NCBI GenBank assembly: GCA_020024595.1
Contig: JAHHTO010000050.1
Coordinates: 1 to 14,624, forward strand
DNA length: 14,624 nt
Direction of reading: 5' to 3'
Source: Schaedlerella sp.
GTDB taxonomy: Bacteria; Bacillota; Clostridia; Lachnospirales; Lachnospiraceae
The translations under genes were made by a program, and so were the position numbers. The notes beneath the pieces are model-generated. The model did no database searches and was not told where the DNA came from. It worked only from the letters and a program-made list of their open reading frames with translations. Below, in pieces: positions 7,725-14,624 of this stretch. Numbering within the stretch: the stretch's first letter is position 1; every line of letters starts with the position of its first letter.

Positions 7725-8474
7725 TTACCACCATTTTATCAGATCAGTCACCTTATTTCTAAGAGCCACAAATTCTGGATCTGATACCTTTCTTGGACGT
7801 GGAAGATCATTGATAATCTCTGTTTTTATATGTGTAGGTTTATTTGTTAAAACAATAACTCTATCAGAGAGATAAATTGCTTCCTCAATATTATGTGTAA
7901 TAAATAATACAGTTGTCTTGATTTCCTCCCACATCTTTAATAATTCATCCTCGAGCTTATATTTCAATGTCAGATCAAGCTGTCCATATGGTTCATCCAT
8001 TAAAAGAAGATCCGGCTCAATAGCAAATGCCCTTGCTATAACAACTCGCTGAAGCATGCTCGCTGAAATCTGACTTGGATAGTAATTTCTGTATTTATCA
8101 AGACCAACCATATTGATAACATAATCTGCACGTTCTTTCAGTTTATCTGGTGGAAAATTTTTAGCTTTCAATCCAAATTCCACGTTTTCTTGAATATTCA
8201 ACCATTCCATTGTAGAATATTCTTGAAAAATATATGCAAGGTTATGTTTTCTTGGATTAATATCTTCACCATCTACTTTAATACTTCCTTTATTGATATC
8301 ATAGACTTTTGTAAGTGAATTAAGAAATGTTGTTTTTCCACATCCTGTAGGACCTACAATACACAGAAACTCTCCCTCGTATACATCAAAAGAGATATTA
8401 TCTAGTACAAGAAGGTCTCCAAAAGCTTTTGTTAATTCCTTTACTTCTACTTTTTTCTTCTTATCAGCTGCCAT
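7725..8474 (-). CDS. ABC importer ATPase B, SsuB/TauB type, with degenerate signature motif
   Basis: Nucleotide-binding subunit of a nitrate/sulfonate/taurine-type importer, 249 aa. Walker A is GPTGCGKTT (41-49), the Q-loop Gln is Q84, Walker B LLLMDEP has D160 and catalytic E161, the D-loop is GQLD, and the H-loop His is H194 (FITHNIEEA). The ABC signature, normally LSGGMQQR, reads ISASMLQR (136-143), losing both glycines. The C-terminal LPRPR is typical of SsuB/TauB ATPases. I start it at 8474 rather than the longer ATG at 8489, because GAGGAGGG overlaps the upstream ATG and sits correctly before 8474. The stop of ATPase A is one base upstream. With its partner it should form a heterodimer under the two permeases. 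Confidence 0.93.
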   Translation of the reverse strand: MAADKKKKVEVKELTKAFGDLLVLDNISFDVYEGEFLCIVGPTGCGKTTFLNSLTKVYDINKGSIKVDGEDINPRKHNLAYIFQEYSTMEWLNIQENVEFGLKAKNFPPDKLKERADYVINMVGLDKYRNYYPSQISASMLQRVVIARAFAIEPDLLLMDEPYGQLDLTLKYKLEDELLKMWEEIKTTVLFITHNIEEAIYLSDRVIVLTNKPTHIKTEIINDLPRPRKVSDPEFVALRNKVTDLIKWW

Positions 8475-8475
8475 T

Positions 8476-9258
8476 TTATCCCTCCTCATTGACCTCTACA
8501 CACCGTGTAATTTCTTCTCGCAATGCAAGAAAATCCGCACTTGTGTAATCTCTTGGCCTGGGAAGATCAATAATATATTCTTTCTTTACAGAAGTAGGCA
8601 TATCATTGAGAACCACAATTCTGTCAGCAAGATAAATTGCTTCTTCCACATTATTAGTTACAAATACTACTGTTCGTTTTTCTGCCGAACAAATTCTTTC
8701 TACTTCTTCTTCCATCAGATATCTTGTCTGTGCATCCAAATGGCCAAATGGCTCATCCATAAAAATCACATCTGGGTTATTGCAATAAGCTCTAGCAATT
8801 CCAACACGCTGTTGCATGCCACCTGATAACTTAACAGGATAGCTTGATTCAAATCCTGTAAGCCCCACAAGATCAATATAATGCTGTGCCCATTTCTGCC
8901 ATTCTTCCTTTTTAACTCCCTGCATTCTAGGACCAAACGAAACATTCTTTATTACGTTCATCCAAGGAAATAATGCTGTTTTTTGATAAACCATTCCACG
9001 ATCGCTACTAGGTCCATCTACTTGCTTTCCGTTTACTTCAAGTTCACCGCTGCTTGCTTTTTCAAGTCCTGCAAGAATATTAAGAATGGTTGTTTTTCCA
9101 CACTGTCCAGGTCCAAAGAGAACAAGAAACTCATTTTCTCTAACTTCCAAATTCAAGTTACGAATTACTTCATTTTCCTCATCCTGTTTTCTATTTTTAG
9201 CATAAAAAGTTTTACAGAGATTTTTACATCTAACTGTTACTTCCCTCTTTCCGTCCAT
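8476..9258 (-). CDS. ABC importer ATPase A, SsuB/TauB type, lacking the H-loop histidine
   Basis: Nucleotide-binding subunit, 260 aa from the chosen start. Walker A is GPGQCGKTT (49-57), the Q-loop Gln is Q92, the signature is canonical LSGGMQQR (144-151), Walker B VIFMDEP has D168 and E169, and the D-loop is GHLD. The H-loop reads FVTNNVEEA: residue 202, the switch histidine in nearly all ABC ATPases, is Asn (codon AAT, read directly from the sequence). LPRPR near the C-terminus again marks the SsuB/TauB group. A longer frame begins at 9384, but its first 42 residues lie over the permease gene and look unlike any ATPase. GGAAAGGAGA gives best spacing to ATG 9258; ATG 9264 is the alternative. 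It overlaps the permease end by 22 bases. Confidence 0.93.
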   Translation of the reverse strand: MDGKREVTVRCKNLCKTFYAKNRKQDEENEVIRNLNLEVRENEFLVLFGPGQCGKTTILNILAGLEKASSGELEVNGKQVDGPSSDRGMVYQKTALFPWMNVIKNVSFGPRMQGVKKEEWQKWAQHYIDLVGLTGFESSYPVKLSGGMQQRVGIARAYCNNPDVIFMDEPFGHLDAQTRYLMEEEVERICSAEKRTVVFVTNNVEEAIYLADRIVVLNDMPTSVKKEYIIDLPRPRDYTSADFLALREEITRCVEVNEEG

Positions 9259-10016
9259 GAACATAATCTCCTTTCCAAAACTCTCATAATGTTTGCAAGT
9301 GCAAATCCGATGATGGCAATTGAAATCATACCTACAAGAATAAGAACTGTATCTCCTACATTCATTCCCATATTTATAATCCATCCAGCCCCTTCATAAG
9401 AACTGATCATCTCAGCTGCAAGAACAGCCATCCATGATGTTGATAATGAAACCTGAAGTCCTGCAAAAATATATGGTGTGGCGCTTGGAAGAATAATATT
9501 TACAAAAATCTGAAATTTATTTGCTCCAAGGAGTTCAGCAGCACCTACAAGTGTCTGATCAACTTTATTAGTACCATCATAAGAGTTAAGTACGATATTG
9601 GCAAAACCTCCCATGAAGATAATAAAATATTTTGTTGTCTCACCAATTCCAAACCAAAGAATTGCAAGTGGAATCCAAGCAAGTCCTGGAATAGGACGGA
9701 TAATGTTAAAAATCGGTCTTACAATGGCATTAATCGTTTTTGAATATCCCATTGCTACTCCAAGTATAATGCCTGTAATGGATGATAATCCAAATCCTAC
9801 AAAAACACGTTTCAAACTATATAACACGTGAACTTGAAGCGTGTATTTTCCAATCGGTACAGTCAATGTTTCTATAAACCTTGAAAAAACTTTCTGTGGT
9901 GTAGGAAAGAACAGTGATACTTTTGTGTAAGTGGCCGCATAAAACCATATTGCAAACACGCTAAATATCGCTAAAGCACCTACACCAAAAGCAAGTCCTT
10001 TTTGTTTTATTTTCAT
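9237..10016 (-). CDS. ABC importer permease B, SsuC/TauC type
   Basis: Membrane subunit of the same importer, 259 aa, of the binding-protein-dependent transport family. It has an N-terminal membrane helix (LAFGVGALAIFSVFAIWFY) and about five more hydrophobic segments. The conserved RPIPGLAWIPLAILWFG motif follows. The cytoplasmic coupling (EAA) loop is AAELLGANKFQIFVNIILP, with MAVLAAEMISSYEGAGW after it. These are the usual landmarks of nitrate/sulfonate/taurine permeases. The start follows AAGGAGG, which overlaps the end of permease A, three bases away. It differs clearly from permease A, so the channel is probably a heterodimer. Its last codons overlap the ATPase A start, consistent with coupled translation. 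Confidence 0.92.
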   Translation of the reverse strand: MKIKQKGLAFGVGALAIFSVFAIWFYAATYTKVSLFFPTPQKVFSRFIETLTVPIGKYTLQVHVLYSLKRVFVGFGLSSITGIILGVAMGYSKTINAIVRPIFNIIRPIPGLAWIPLAILWFGIGETTKYFIIFMGGFANIVLNSYDGTNKVDQTLVGAAELLGANKFQIFVNIILPSATPYIFAGLQVSLSTSWMAVLAAEMISSYEGAGWIINMGMNVGDTVLILVGMISIAIIGFALANIMRVLERRLCSWTERGK

Positions 10017-10019
10017 GCT

Positions 10020-10787
10020 TTACCTCCTTACAAATTTCTTTTCAAGGAACTCAAGCGTTCCAGTTAATATTGCACCTACTCCTGCGATAACAAGCATTCC
10101 CATAACAATAATGTCAGGGCGTCCAATTGTTCTTGCAATCTGGAGCATATATCCAAGTCCTTTTGTAGCTGCTACAAGTTCCGCAGCTACAAGTGTCATC
10201 CAAGCGACCCCAAGAGAAACTCTTAACCCTGTAAAAATCATCGGAAGCGCTGTTGGAATAGCAATCTTTCCGAGAATCTGGAATTTTGTAAGTCCAAATG
10301 TTTTACCTACATTGATATGTACTTCACTTGTTTGCTTAATTCCTGTATAGGCATTTATTATACACGGAATAACGGCCGAAACAAAAATAACCATTGCTTT
10401 TGATTTTAAATCAATTCCAAATAAAAGAATCATGATCGGAACCCAACCAATTGGTGGAATGGGTCTGATCAAATCGAAAATTGGTTTAATAAAGAGATCA
10501 ACAGGTTTATACCATGCCATTAAAATTCCGAGTGGGATTCCCGCTAATGCACCCAAAAGATATCCTGCAAGTGCAACTTTAAGACTGGCTACCACATGAA
10601 CCAAAAGAATCGAACCATCAGGTGTTGTATTTGTTAATTTCATTACAAATGCCTGCAATGTCTTTATTGGGCTTGGCATTGAATATTCCGGAAATACGTG
10701 AAAAACATCAGTAGCCAATTCCCATAAAACCAAAAAGCATATCATTGAAATAATGGAAATCACCATATATTTTTTGCTTTTTTTCAT
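10020..10787 (-). CDS. ABC importer permease A, SsuC/TauC type
   Basis: Membrane subunit, 255 aa. The first helix is at YMVISIISMICFLVLWEL, followed by the RPIPPIGWVPIMILLFG motif, the coupling loop VGKTFGLTKFQILGKIAIP, and the MTLVAAELVAATKGLGYM segment typical of SsuC/TauC. AAAGGAAG lies about ten bases before the ATG. The gene starts 71 bp after the second receptor gene, and that gap holds a strong hairpin. Expression may therefore be lower than that of the receptor genes, as is common when receptors are needed in excess. Partner of permease B. Confidence 0.92.
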   Translation of the reverse strand: MKKSKKYMVISIISMICFLVLWELATDVFHVFPEYSMPSPIKTLQAFVMKLTNTTPDGSILLVHVVASLKVALAGYLLGALAGIPLGILMAWYKPVDLFIKPIFDLIRPIPPIGWVPIMILLFGIDLKSKAMVIFVSAVIPCIINAYTGIKQTSEVHINVGKTFGLTKFQILGKIAIPTALPMIFTGLRVSLGVAWMTLVAAELVAATKGLGYMLQIARTIGRPDIIVMGMLVIAGVGAILTGTLEFLEKKFVRR

Positions 10788-10809
10788 ATCTTAATTTCTT
10801 CCTTTCCAA

Positions 10810-10853
10810 AAAACTATTGCAAAATAGACACTACTTTATTTTGCAATAGTTTT
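10810..10853 (-). terminator. 17-bp intercistronic hairpin with T-run, probable partial terminator or mRNA-stabilising end
   Basis: The arms AAAACTATTGCAAAATA (10810-10826) and its exact reverse complement (10837-10853) enclose a 10-base loop. On the minus-strand transcript the stem begins five bases after the receptor stop codon and ends in six U (10813-10808), four of them inside the stem. The stem is long but has only three G/C pairs. A leaky intrinsic terminator would give more receptor than permease/ATPase mRNA. A 3'-end protecting stem-loop, as between malE and malF, would have the same effect. The dyad is symmetric, so a DNA-level role is also possible. Confidence 0.65.
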
Positions 10854-10858
10854 AAATT

Positions 10859-11917
10859 TTATTTAAATGCTGCGTCAAGGAATTCTGAAGTGGTATTCTG
10901 TTTTACAACTTCTACTCTATCACTTTCAAGTTTGTCCTGCGAAACCATGAATTCTGCATATAATGTTTCAAATTCTCCAAGCTTTAAACTTTTGGCATCT
11001 TCTGTCGTAAGAAATGGCTTAAGATTACATTCTGCCTTAATATCCTCATCTGATGCAGACCCACCATTGTCAACATACCATTTTTTTACTGCTTCGAATT
11101 TCTTTGCAGGATCAGCTTCAAGCTCATCACCTACTTCATAGAGTGTTTTAAGAAATGCTGGAATGATTTCCTTTATTTCTGGATTGTTATATGCTTTGTC
11201 AGTTAATGTAATTTCTTCATAGAGGTTTAAGCCTAACTGCTCTAAATCTGCAACTTTGACCATTGTGTCATCCGTTTGAAAACAGTATGGAGATGTCAGC
11301 GCTGCAACATCAGCCTGTCCACCTTTGAATGCCTGATAGCACTGTGCAAATTCCATATGCACCATCTCAACTTCTTCTTCTGGTAAACCAATTGCTTCTA
11401 ACCATTTTGTAATTGCAAGCTGTCCTGTTGTGCCTGTTGTCTGAACAATCTTGGATCCTTTTACTGTTTCTGGTGAACCAAGCACTTCTGGGAACTCCGG
11501 ATTTACACCTTTTTCTGTTGCAAGTGCCGAATTTTTATATGCCCAGATTTCGTTCCCACCTGTTCCATTAATATGACTGGCAATTACATGCGCATCAAAG
11601 TTTGCAACACCAAATACAAATGCTCCTCCAATTGTAGCTACGTCATATGAATCTGCTGCGATTGCTTCATTCATTGGTGCTCCTGTCGGGAACATTACAG
11701 GTTCAATCTTAAATCCATTTTTCTCATCAAGTTTATTATCCATAATGTAGCCAATCGGGGATGAGATGTAGAAAGGCATTACTGCCACTCTTAATACTGG
11801 AAGATCTTTACCTTCACCCTCTGTTTTTTCTGTTTCGCCTGATTTTCCAGCACATCCAACAAGTGATGTCACAGCAAGTGCTGCTGCCAGTAAAACTGCT
11901 AAAATTCTTTTTTTCAT
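10859..11917 (-). CDS. Solute-binding lipoprotein 2 of the NitT/TauT-type importer (SsuA/NMT1-like)
   Basis: Extracellular lipid-anchored receptor, 352 aa. The signal peptide MKKRILAVLLAAALAVTS ends in the lipobox LVGC with C22 as the lipidated residue. The mature part begins with a charged linker, then LRVAVMPFYISSPIGYIM, followed by the type II binding fold with YDVATIGGAF and TTGTTGQLAITKWLEAIGL, landmarks shared with sulfonate, nitrate and thiamine-precursor receptors. A longer frame reaches 11977, but the ATG at 11917 is right: it begins the signal peptide and is preceded by AAGGAGAG. The gene follows its paralogue by 103 bp and precedes the hairpin and permease genes. It keeps the GTGG and TTGTTGQ segments and is the more likely main transport receptor. 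The ligand is unknown; the operon suggests a sulfate ester. Confidence 0.93.
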   Translation of the reverse strand: MKKRILAVLLAAALAVTSLVGCAGKSGETEKTEGEGKDLPVLRVAVMPFYISSPIGYIMDNKLDEKNGFKIEPVMFPTGAPMNEAIAADSYDVATIGGAFVFGVANFDAHVIASHINGTGGNEIWAYKNSALATEKGVNPEFPEVLGSPETVKGSKIVQTTGTTGQLAITKWLEAIGLPEEEVEMVHMEFAQCYQAFKGGQADVAALTSPYCFQTDDTMVKVADLEQLGLNLYEEITLTDKAYNNPEIKEIIPAFLKTLYEVGDELEADPAKKFEAVKKWYVDNGGSASDEDIKAECNLKPFLTTEDAKSLKLGEFETLYAEFMVSQDKLESDRVEVVKQNTTSEFLDAAFK

Positions 11918-12020
11918 AATACTTCTCTCCTTTTTAGATTTTTGAAAATTATCTTCAAACAGGACGCCCCTGTCCAAATTCTGATAAGATCATAGCTAAC
12001 GGAAAGAGTATCACTAATAT

Positions 12021-13109
12021 TTATCTTGTTTTTGCCCTTTCCATTGCTGTTTCAAACAACTTTGAATCTATGTTATTTTCTATATTATCCAGAACAAGTG
12101 GAGAGATATTTCCTAAGGTCGCCATATATTCTGCATATTTGTTTTCAGATTCACCGAACTGTTCCAGATCATAATTATCTTTTGTTATAAATATTTTATC
12201 CTCACATTCAAACCGGATAATCTTAGCATCTATTTTCTGGCCGTGAGCTTCATACCAGCTTACTCCTGCATCTATTTTTTTATTCATATCTTCTTCAAGG
12301 ATCTCATGTGTATAAAGCAGACACTCTATAAAAGAAACAAGCTCTTCCTTCTTATCTTCATATGCCGTCCTAGTTGCAAGTAATACCTCATATATCTTCA
12401 TATGTAGGCTTTCAATATCTGCAACTTTTTCAAACCCCTGTCTCTCAGCTTTATATGAACTAGGTGCGCTCAAAACTACTACATCACCTTCATCATTCAG
12501 AAATCTATCATATAACTGTTCAAAATCTCCATTTTCATAAACGAAATTTACTTTATCACTTTTCACCCCTACAGACTCTAACCACTTCATCCCAAGATAC
12601 TGCTGCGTAGTATCCTTTTTCAAAAGTATGGAACAATTATTCAGTGTATCAAGATTTCCATATACCTGAGGATATGTAGGATTAAATCCTTTTATCTTCA
12701 ATGCTGGATTATCTTTTCTTACGTATATCCCGTTACCGCCCTTAAGTTCAATAAACTCTCCGATTAGTACGGCTTGATTCTGTGACAGCGGTTCCAGATA
12801 TGCTGCTCCTATTGTTACTATATCATACTGATCATTTTCAATATCTTTAATCTGTTCTGCGCCTGTCGAATATTCAACCAGTGTTATATCAAGTCCAAAC
12901 TTTTCATCAATATTATTCTCAACCATATACCCTACAGATGAACTGAGGAAATAATTCTGTACTGCAACTCTTAACTTTTTTAATTCTTTCGAAGAACTGC
13001 TCTGCGACTCCCTTCCAATATCGCTAACAGTCTGTGTACTACTGCACCCACCTGCTATTAAAACCATTATTCCAGTTAAAAATGTTATAATCAAATTTCT
13101 TTTTTTCAT
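12021..13109 (-). CDS. Solute-binding lipoprotein 1, diverged paralogue of receptor 2
   Basis: Extracellular lipid-anchored receptor, 362 aa, first gene of the importer operon. The signal peptide MKKRNLIITFLTGIMVLI ends in the lipobox AGGC (C22), followed by a Ser-rich linker. It aligns by eye with receptor 2 along its length: LRVAVQNYFLSSSVGYMVEN against LRVAVMPFYISSPIGYIMDN, and YDIVTIGAAYL against YDVATIGGAFV. MKWLESVGV corresponds to TKWLEAIGL. Ligand-pocket segments differ: KKDTTQQ replaces TTGTTGQ and LKGGNG replaces GTGGNE. The two may therefore bind different ligands, or this one may serve sensing rather than transport. AAAGG lies about ten bases before the ATG. It is separated from the regulator gene by 141 bp carrying a candidate promoter. 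Confidence 0.92.
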   Translation of the reverse strand: MKKRNLIITFLTGIMVLIAGGCSSTQTVSDIGRESQSSSSKELKKLRVAVQNYFLSSSVGYMVENNIDEKFGLDITLVEYSTGAEQIKDIENDQYDIVTIGAAYLEPLSQNQAVLIGEFIELKGGNGIYVRKDNPALKIKGFNPTYPQVYGNLDTLNNCSILLKKDTTQQYLGMKWLESVGVKSDKVNFVYENGDFEQLYDRFLNDEGDVVVLSAPSSYKAERQGFEKVADIESLHMKIYEVLLATRTAYEDKKEELVSFIECLLYTHEILEEDMNKKIDAGVSWYEAHGQKIDAKIIRFECEDKIFITKDNYDLEQFGESENKYAEYMATLGNISPLVLDNIENNIDSKLFETAMERAKTR

Positions 13110-13129
13110 CTTTTCTCAACCTTTCCTAT

Positions 13130-13157
13130 ATTTTAAAATAATGCCAGAAAATCACAA
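13130..13157 (-). promoter_or_regulatory. Candidate promoter of the importer-sulfatase operon
   Basis: On the minus strand TTGTGA (13157-13152) is followed after 16 bases by TAAAAT (13135-13130). The match is 4/6 and 5/6 to the sigma-A consensus. The start would fall near 13123, leaving a short leader just long enough for the AAAGG ribosome site. The weak -35 would suit activation by the neighbouring AraC-type regulator. The 141-bp gap has no clear terminator for the regulator gene, so read-through from it is also possible. Confidence 0.35.
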
Positions 13158-13250
13158 TATACATAACCGTTGATATTTTGCATTTTCCCGACATTATTTT
13201 TATTTTTTTATAAGCACATTTTTAATTTGTTTACTTTTTCCGTCTCTGTG

Positions 13251-14624
13251 TCAGTTTTTGAAAAAAAATGGATTCACACCTTTCACTTTCTTAAATACTC
13301 TTGAAAAATATGATAGATTAGGATACCCTACTTTTTCTCCTACTTCGTAGATTTTAAGATCAGTCTTTTCAAGAAGTTCCACTGCCTTTTCTATTCTGTA
13401 ATTGGTCAGATATGAATTAAAAGTTTCTCCTGTTTCTAACTTAAAGATCCTACTAAAATAATCTTGATTTAAATTAACATATTCTGCAACATCAGCAATT
13501 GATTCAATCGCTCCGTAATGATTAGACACATACAAAATCGCTGATCTAACATAATTTGAATAGTTATTTTCTCGAAGTATGATTGTCCCTTCAAGTTCAT
13601 TAAAAAAATTTTTAATACAACTACGAAGTTCTGTCATACTGCGACAATTACAGATTGCAGTTTTCGTATCATCACATAAATCGCACAGCTCATACCCCGC
13701 ATATTCCATTTTAGTTATTTTATAAGCATCCACAATATCATAAAGACATGAGAAAATAGTATCTATACCAGGTACTTTTTCTTTTTCAATCTTTTTCAGC
13801 ATCCCCTCCAATGCTTCCCGTGCTTCTCCAAGTCTATCTTTATGTATCAATGAAACAATTTCTTTACGAAGTGCTTTTATCTCATTTAAACAATCCATAT
13901 TTTCGCTATAGCAGAATATGTGTTGATGTGTTTCATAAAATCCTATATCAAGTGCTTTTCTTGCTCTTTTACATGCAACAGGAATATCGTCTATAAATCC
14001 TGAAAACCCCACATTGATCCCTTTTAATGTAGAAACATTATTACAGAAATCCATGGCTTCTCCAAACATAGAACCAACGGAATGTGCCATTTTATAATAA
14101 CATATCCACATTGTGATATCTTTTTCATAATAATAGTACTGTATATCACAGACAAACATGTTCAAGTAAACTTCAACCCCTTCTACAGCTCTCTCTGTTT
14201 CTCTATATGCTATAACAAAAATATGTTGATCTGGTTCCAGTAAAATTGGAAATTTTCCATTTTTATCATATTCTTTGATCATTTCTTTCACGTATTCATA
14301 CTTGCGTGTCTTCTTACTTTTTTCTAAACTCTCTTTGTAATTCTTCAGAATCTTACAAAGGATTTCAGTTGTTATTTCATTCTTAAGAACATACTCACTG
14401 GCTCTATATTTAATAGCCTCTCTTGCATATTCAAACTCATTGTAGGAGGTAAGCATTACAACATATATTCCTGGATAATTCTCTTTTATCTGATGAAGCA
14501 GTTCAAGGCCATTCATTTTGGGCATTTTAATATCTGTCATAACGATCTGTGGCCTCCATTTTCTACACAAGTCCCAAGCCTCTTTACCATTTGATGCCGC
14601 CCTAACTTCAACCCCCTCTTCCAC
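13251..14624 (-). CDS. Two-component response regulator with AraC-type DNA-binding domain (YesN-like), 5' end cut by window
   Basis: Transcription factor of the YesN type, 457 codons visible. The frame is open to the window edge; the GTG at the edge is most likely an internal Val, and the first ~25-30 residues with the acidic pocket lie outside. The visible part starts in the receiver domain: VEVRAASNGKEAW, phospho-acceptor Asp in MTDIKMPKMNG (visible residue 31), MLTSYNEFEYAREAI and the conserved Lys in YVLKNE. A long middle region of unclear fold follows (about 110-350). The C-terminal ~100 residues form the AraC double helix-turn-helix, ending IYEVGEKVGYPNLSYFSRVFKKVKG. Such regulators are usually paired with a YesM-type membrane histidine kinase, expected upstream. 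Its place directly before the importer genes suggests it controls them in response to the substrate. Confidence 0.93.
   Translation of the reverse strand: MEEGVEVRAASNGKEAWDLCRKWRPQIVMTDIKMPKMNGLELLHQIKENYPGIYVVMLTSYNEFEYAREAIKYRASEYVLKNEITTEILCKILKNYKESLEKSKKTRKYEYVKEMIKEYDKNGKFPILLEPDQHIFVIAYRETERAVEGVEVYLNMFVCDIQYYYYEKDITMWICYYKMAHSVGSMFGEAMDFCNNVSTLKGINVGFSGFIDDIPVACKRARKALDIGFYETHQHIFCYSENMDCLNEIKALRKEIVSLIHKDRLGEAREALEGMLKKIEKEKVPGIDTIFSCLYDIVDAYKITKMEYAGYELCDLCDDTKTAICNCRSMTELRSCIKNFFNELEGTIILRENNYSNYVRSAILYVSNHYGAIESIADVAEYVNLNQDYFSRIFKLETGETFNSYLTNYRIEKAVELLEKTDLKIYEVGEKVGYPNLSYFSRVFKKVKGVNPFFFKN

Noticed and set aside
8476..9384. Longer frame for ATPase A starting at 9384
   Set aside because: The first 42 residues are Cys/Tyr/His-rich, overlie the permease coding sequence and match no ATPase; the ribosome site fits ATG 9258.
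11959..11973. ACAGG/CCTGT hairpin between the two receptor genes as a terminator
   Set aside because: Only a 5-bp stem (7 with G-U pairs) and no T-run after it on the transcribed strand.
10859..11977. Longer frame for receptor 2 starting at 11977
   Set aside because: It would put 20 charged residues before the signal peptide; AAGGAGAG precedes the ATG at 11917.
1..14624. CRISPR arrays, tRNA or rRNA genes, riboswitches, phage genes
   Set aside because: None was seen: no regularly spaced repeats, no cloverleaf or rRNA-like stretch, and the intergenic gaps are short apart from 5363-6262.

Overview
The window looks like chromosome of a low-GC anaerobic Firmicute, probably a gut-type Clostridia/Lachnospiraceae. 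The reasons are AT-rich coding sequence, strong AGGAGG-type ribosome binding sites, Gram-positive lipoproteins, a YesN-type AraC response regulator, a LacI-controlled sugar operon and an S1 sulfatase of the cysteine (anaerobic) type. This placement is an inference; there is no rRNA or marker gene. Every intact gene is on the minus strand, so transcription runs from high to low coordinates.

Right block (14624 to 6263). First comes the 3' part of a two-component response regulator. It is followed by a compact operon: two paralogous lipoprotein receptors, two SsuC/TauC-type permeases, two SsuB/TauB-type ATPases and a cytoplasmic sulfatase. Every importer part is present twice as a non-identical pair. 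The two ATPases carry complementary defects: one has an Asn in place of the H-loop His, the other has a degenerate signature motif. In a head-to-tail heterodimer both defects fall in the same ATP site, so the importer should have one good and one degenerate site. The simplest model is import of a small sulfate ester (or sulfonate-like anion) followed by intracellular desulfation, under control of the upstream regulator. A 17-bp hairpin after the second receptor gene probably lowers expression of the membrane and ATPase genes.

Middle (6262 to 5363). There is no intact gene here. It holds the last ~70 codons of a MalG-type (CUT1) sugar permease on the minus strand, abutting a decayed plus-strand IS transposase fragment. 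Left of that lie a candidate promoter and a perfect 22-bp palindrome with the AAACGTTT core of LacI-family operators.

Left block (5362 to 1). This is a sugar-alcohol or ketose operon: GatY/KbaY-type class II aldolase, LacI-family repressor, FGGY kinase, GatD-type zinc dehydrogenase and a PfkB kinase that runs off the window. Together they could form a PTS-independent hexitol route: hexitol -> hexitol phosphate (FGGY) -> ketose 6-phosphate (GatD-like) -> ketose 1,6-bisphosphate (PfkB) -> DHAP + glyceraldehyde 3-phosphate (GatY-like). The order is inferred from family roles. The lost CUT1 importer was probably its former transporter. Whether the sulfatase/importer operon now feeds this pathway is an open and testable question.
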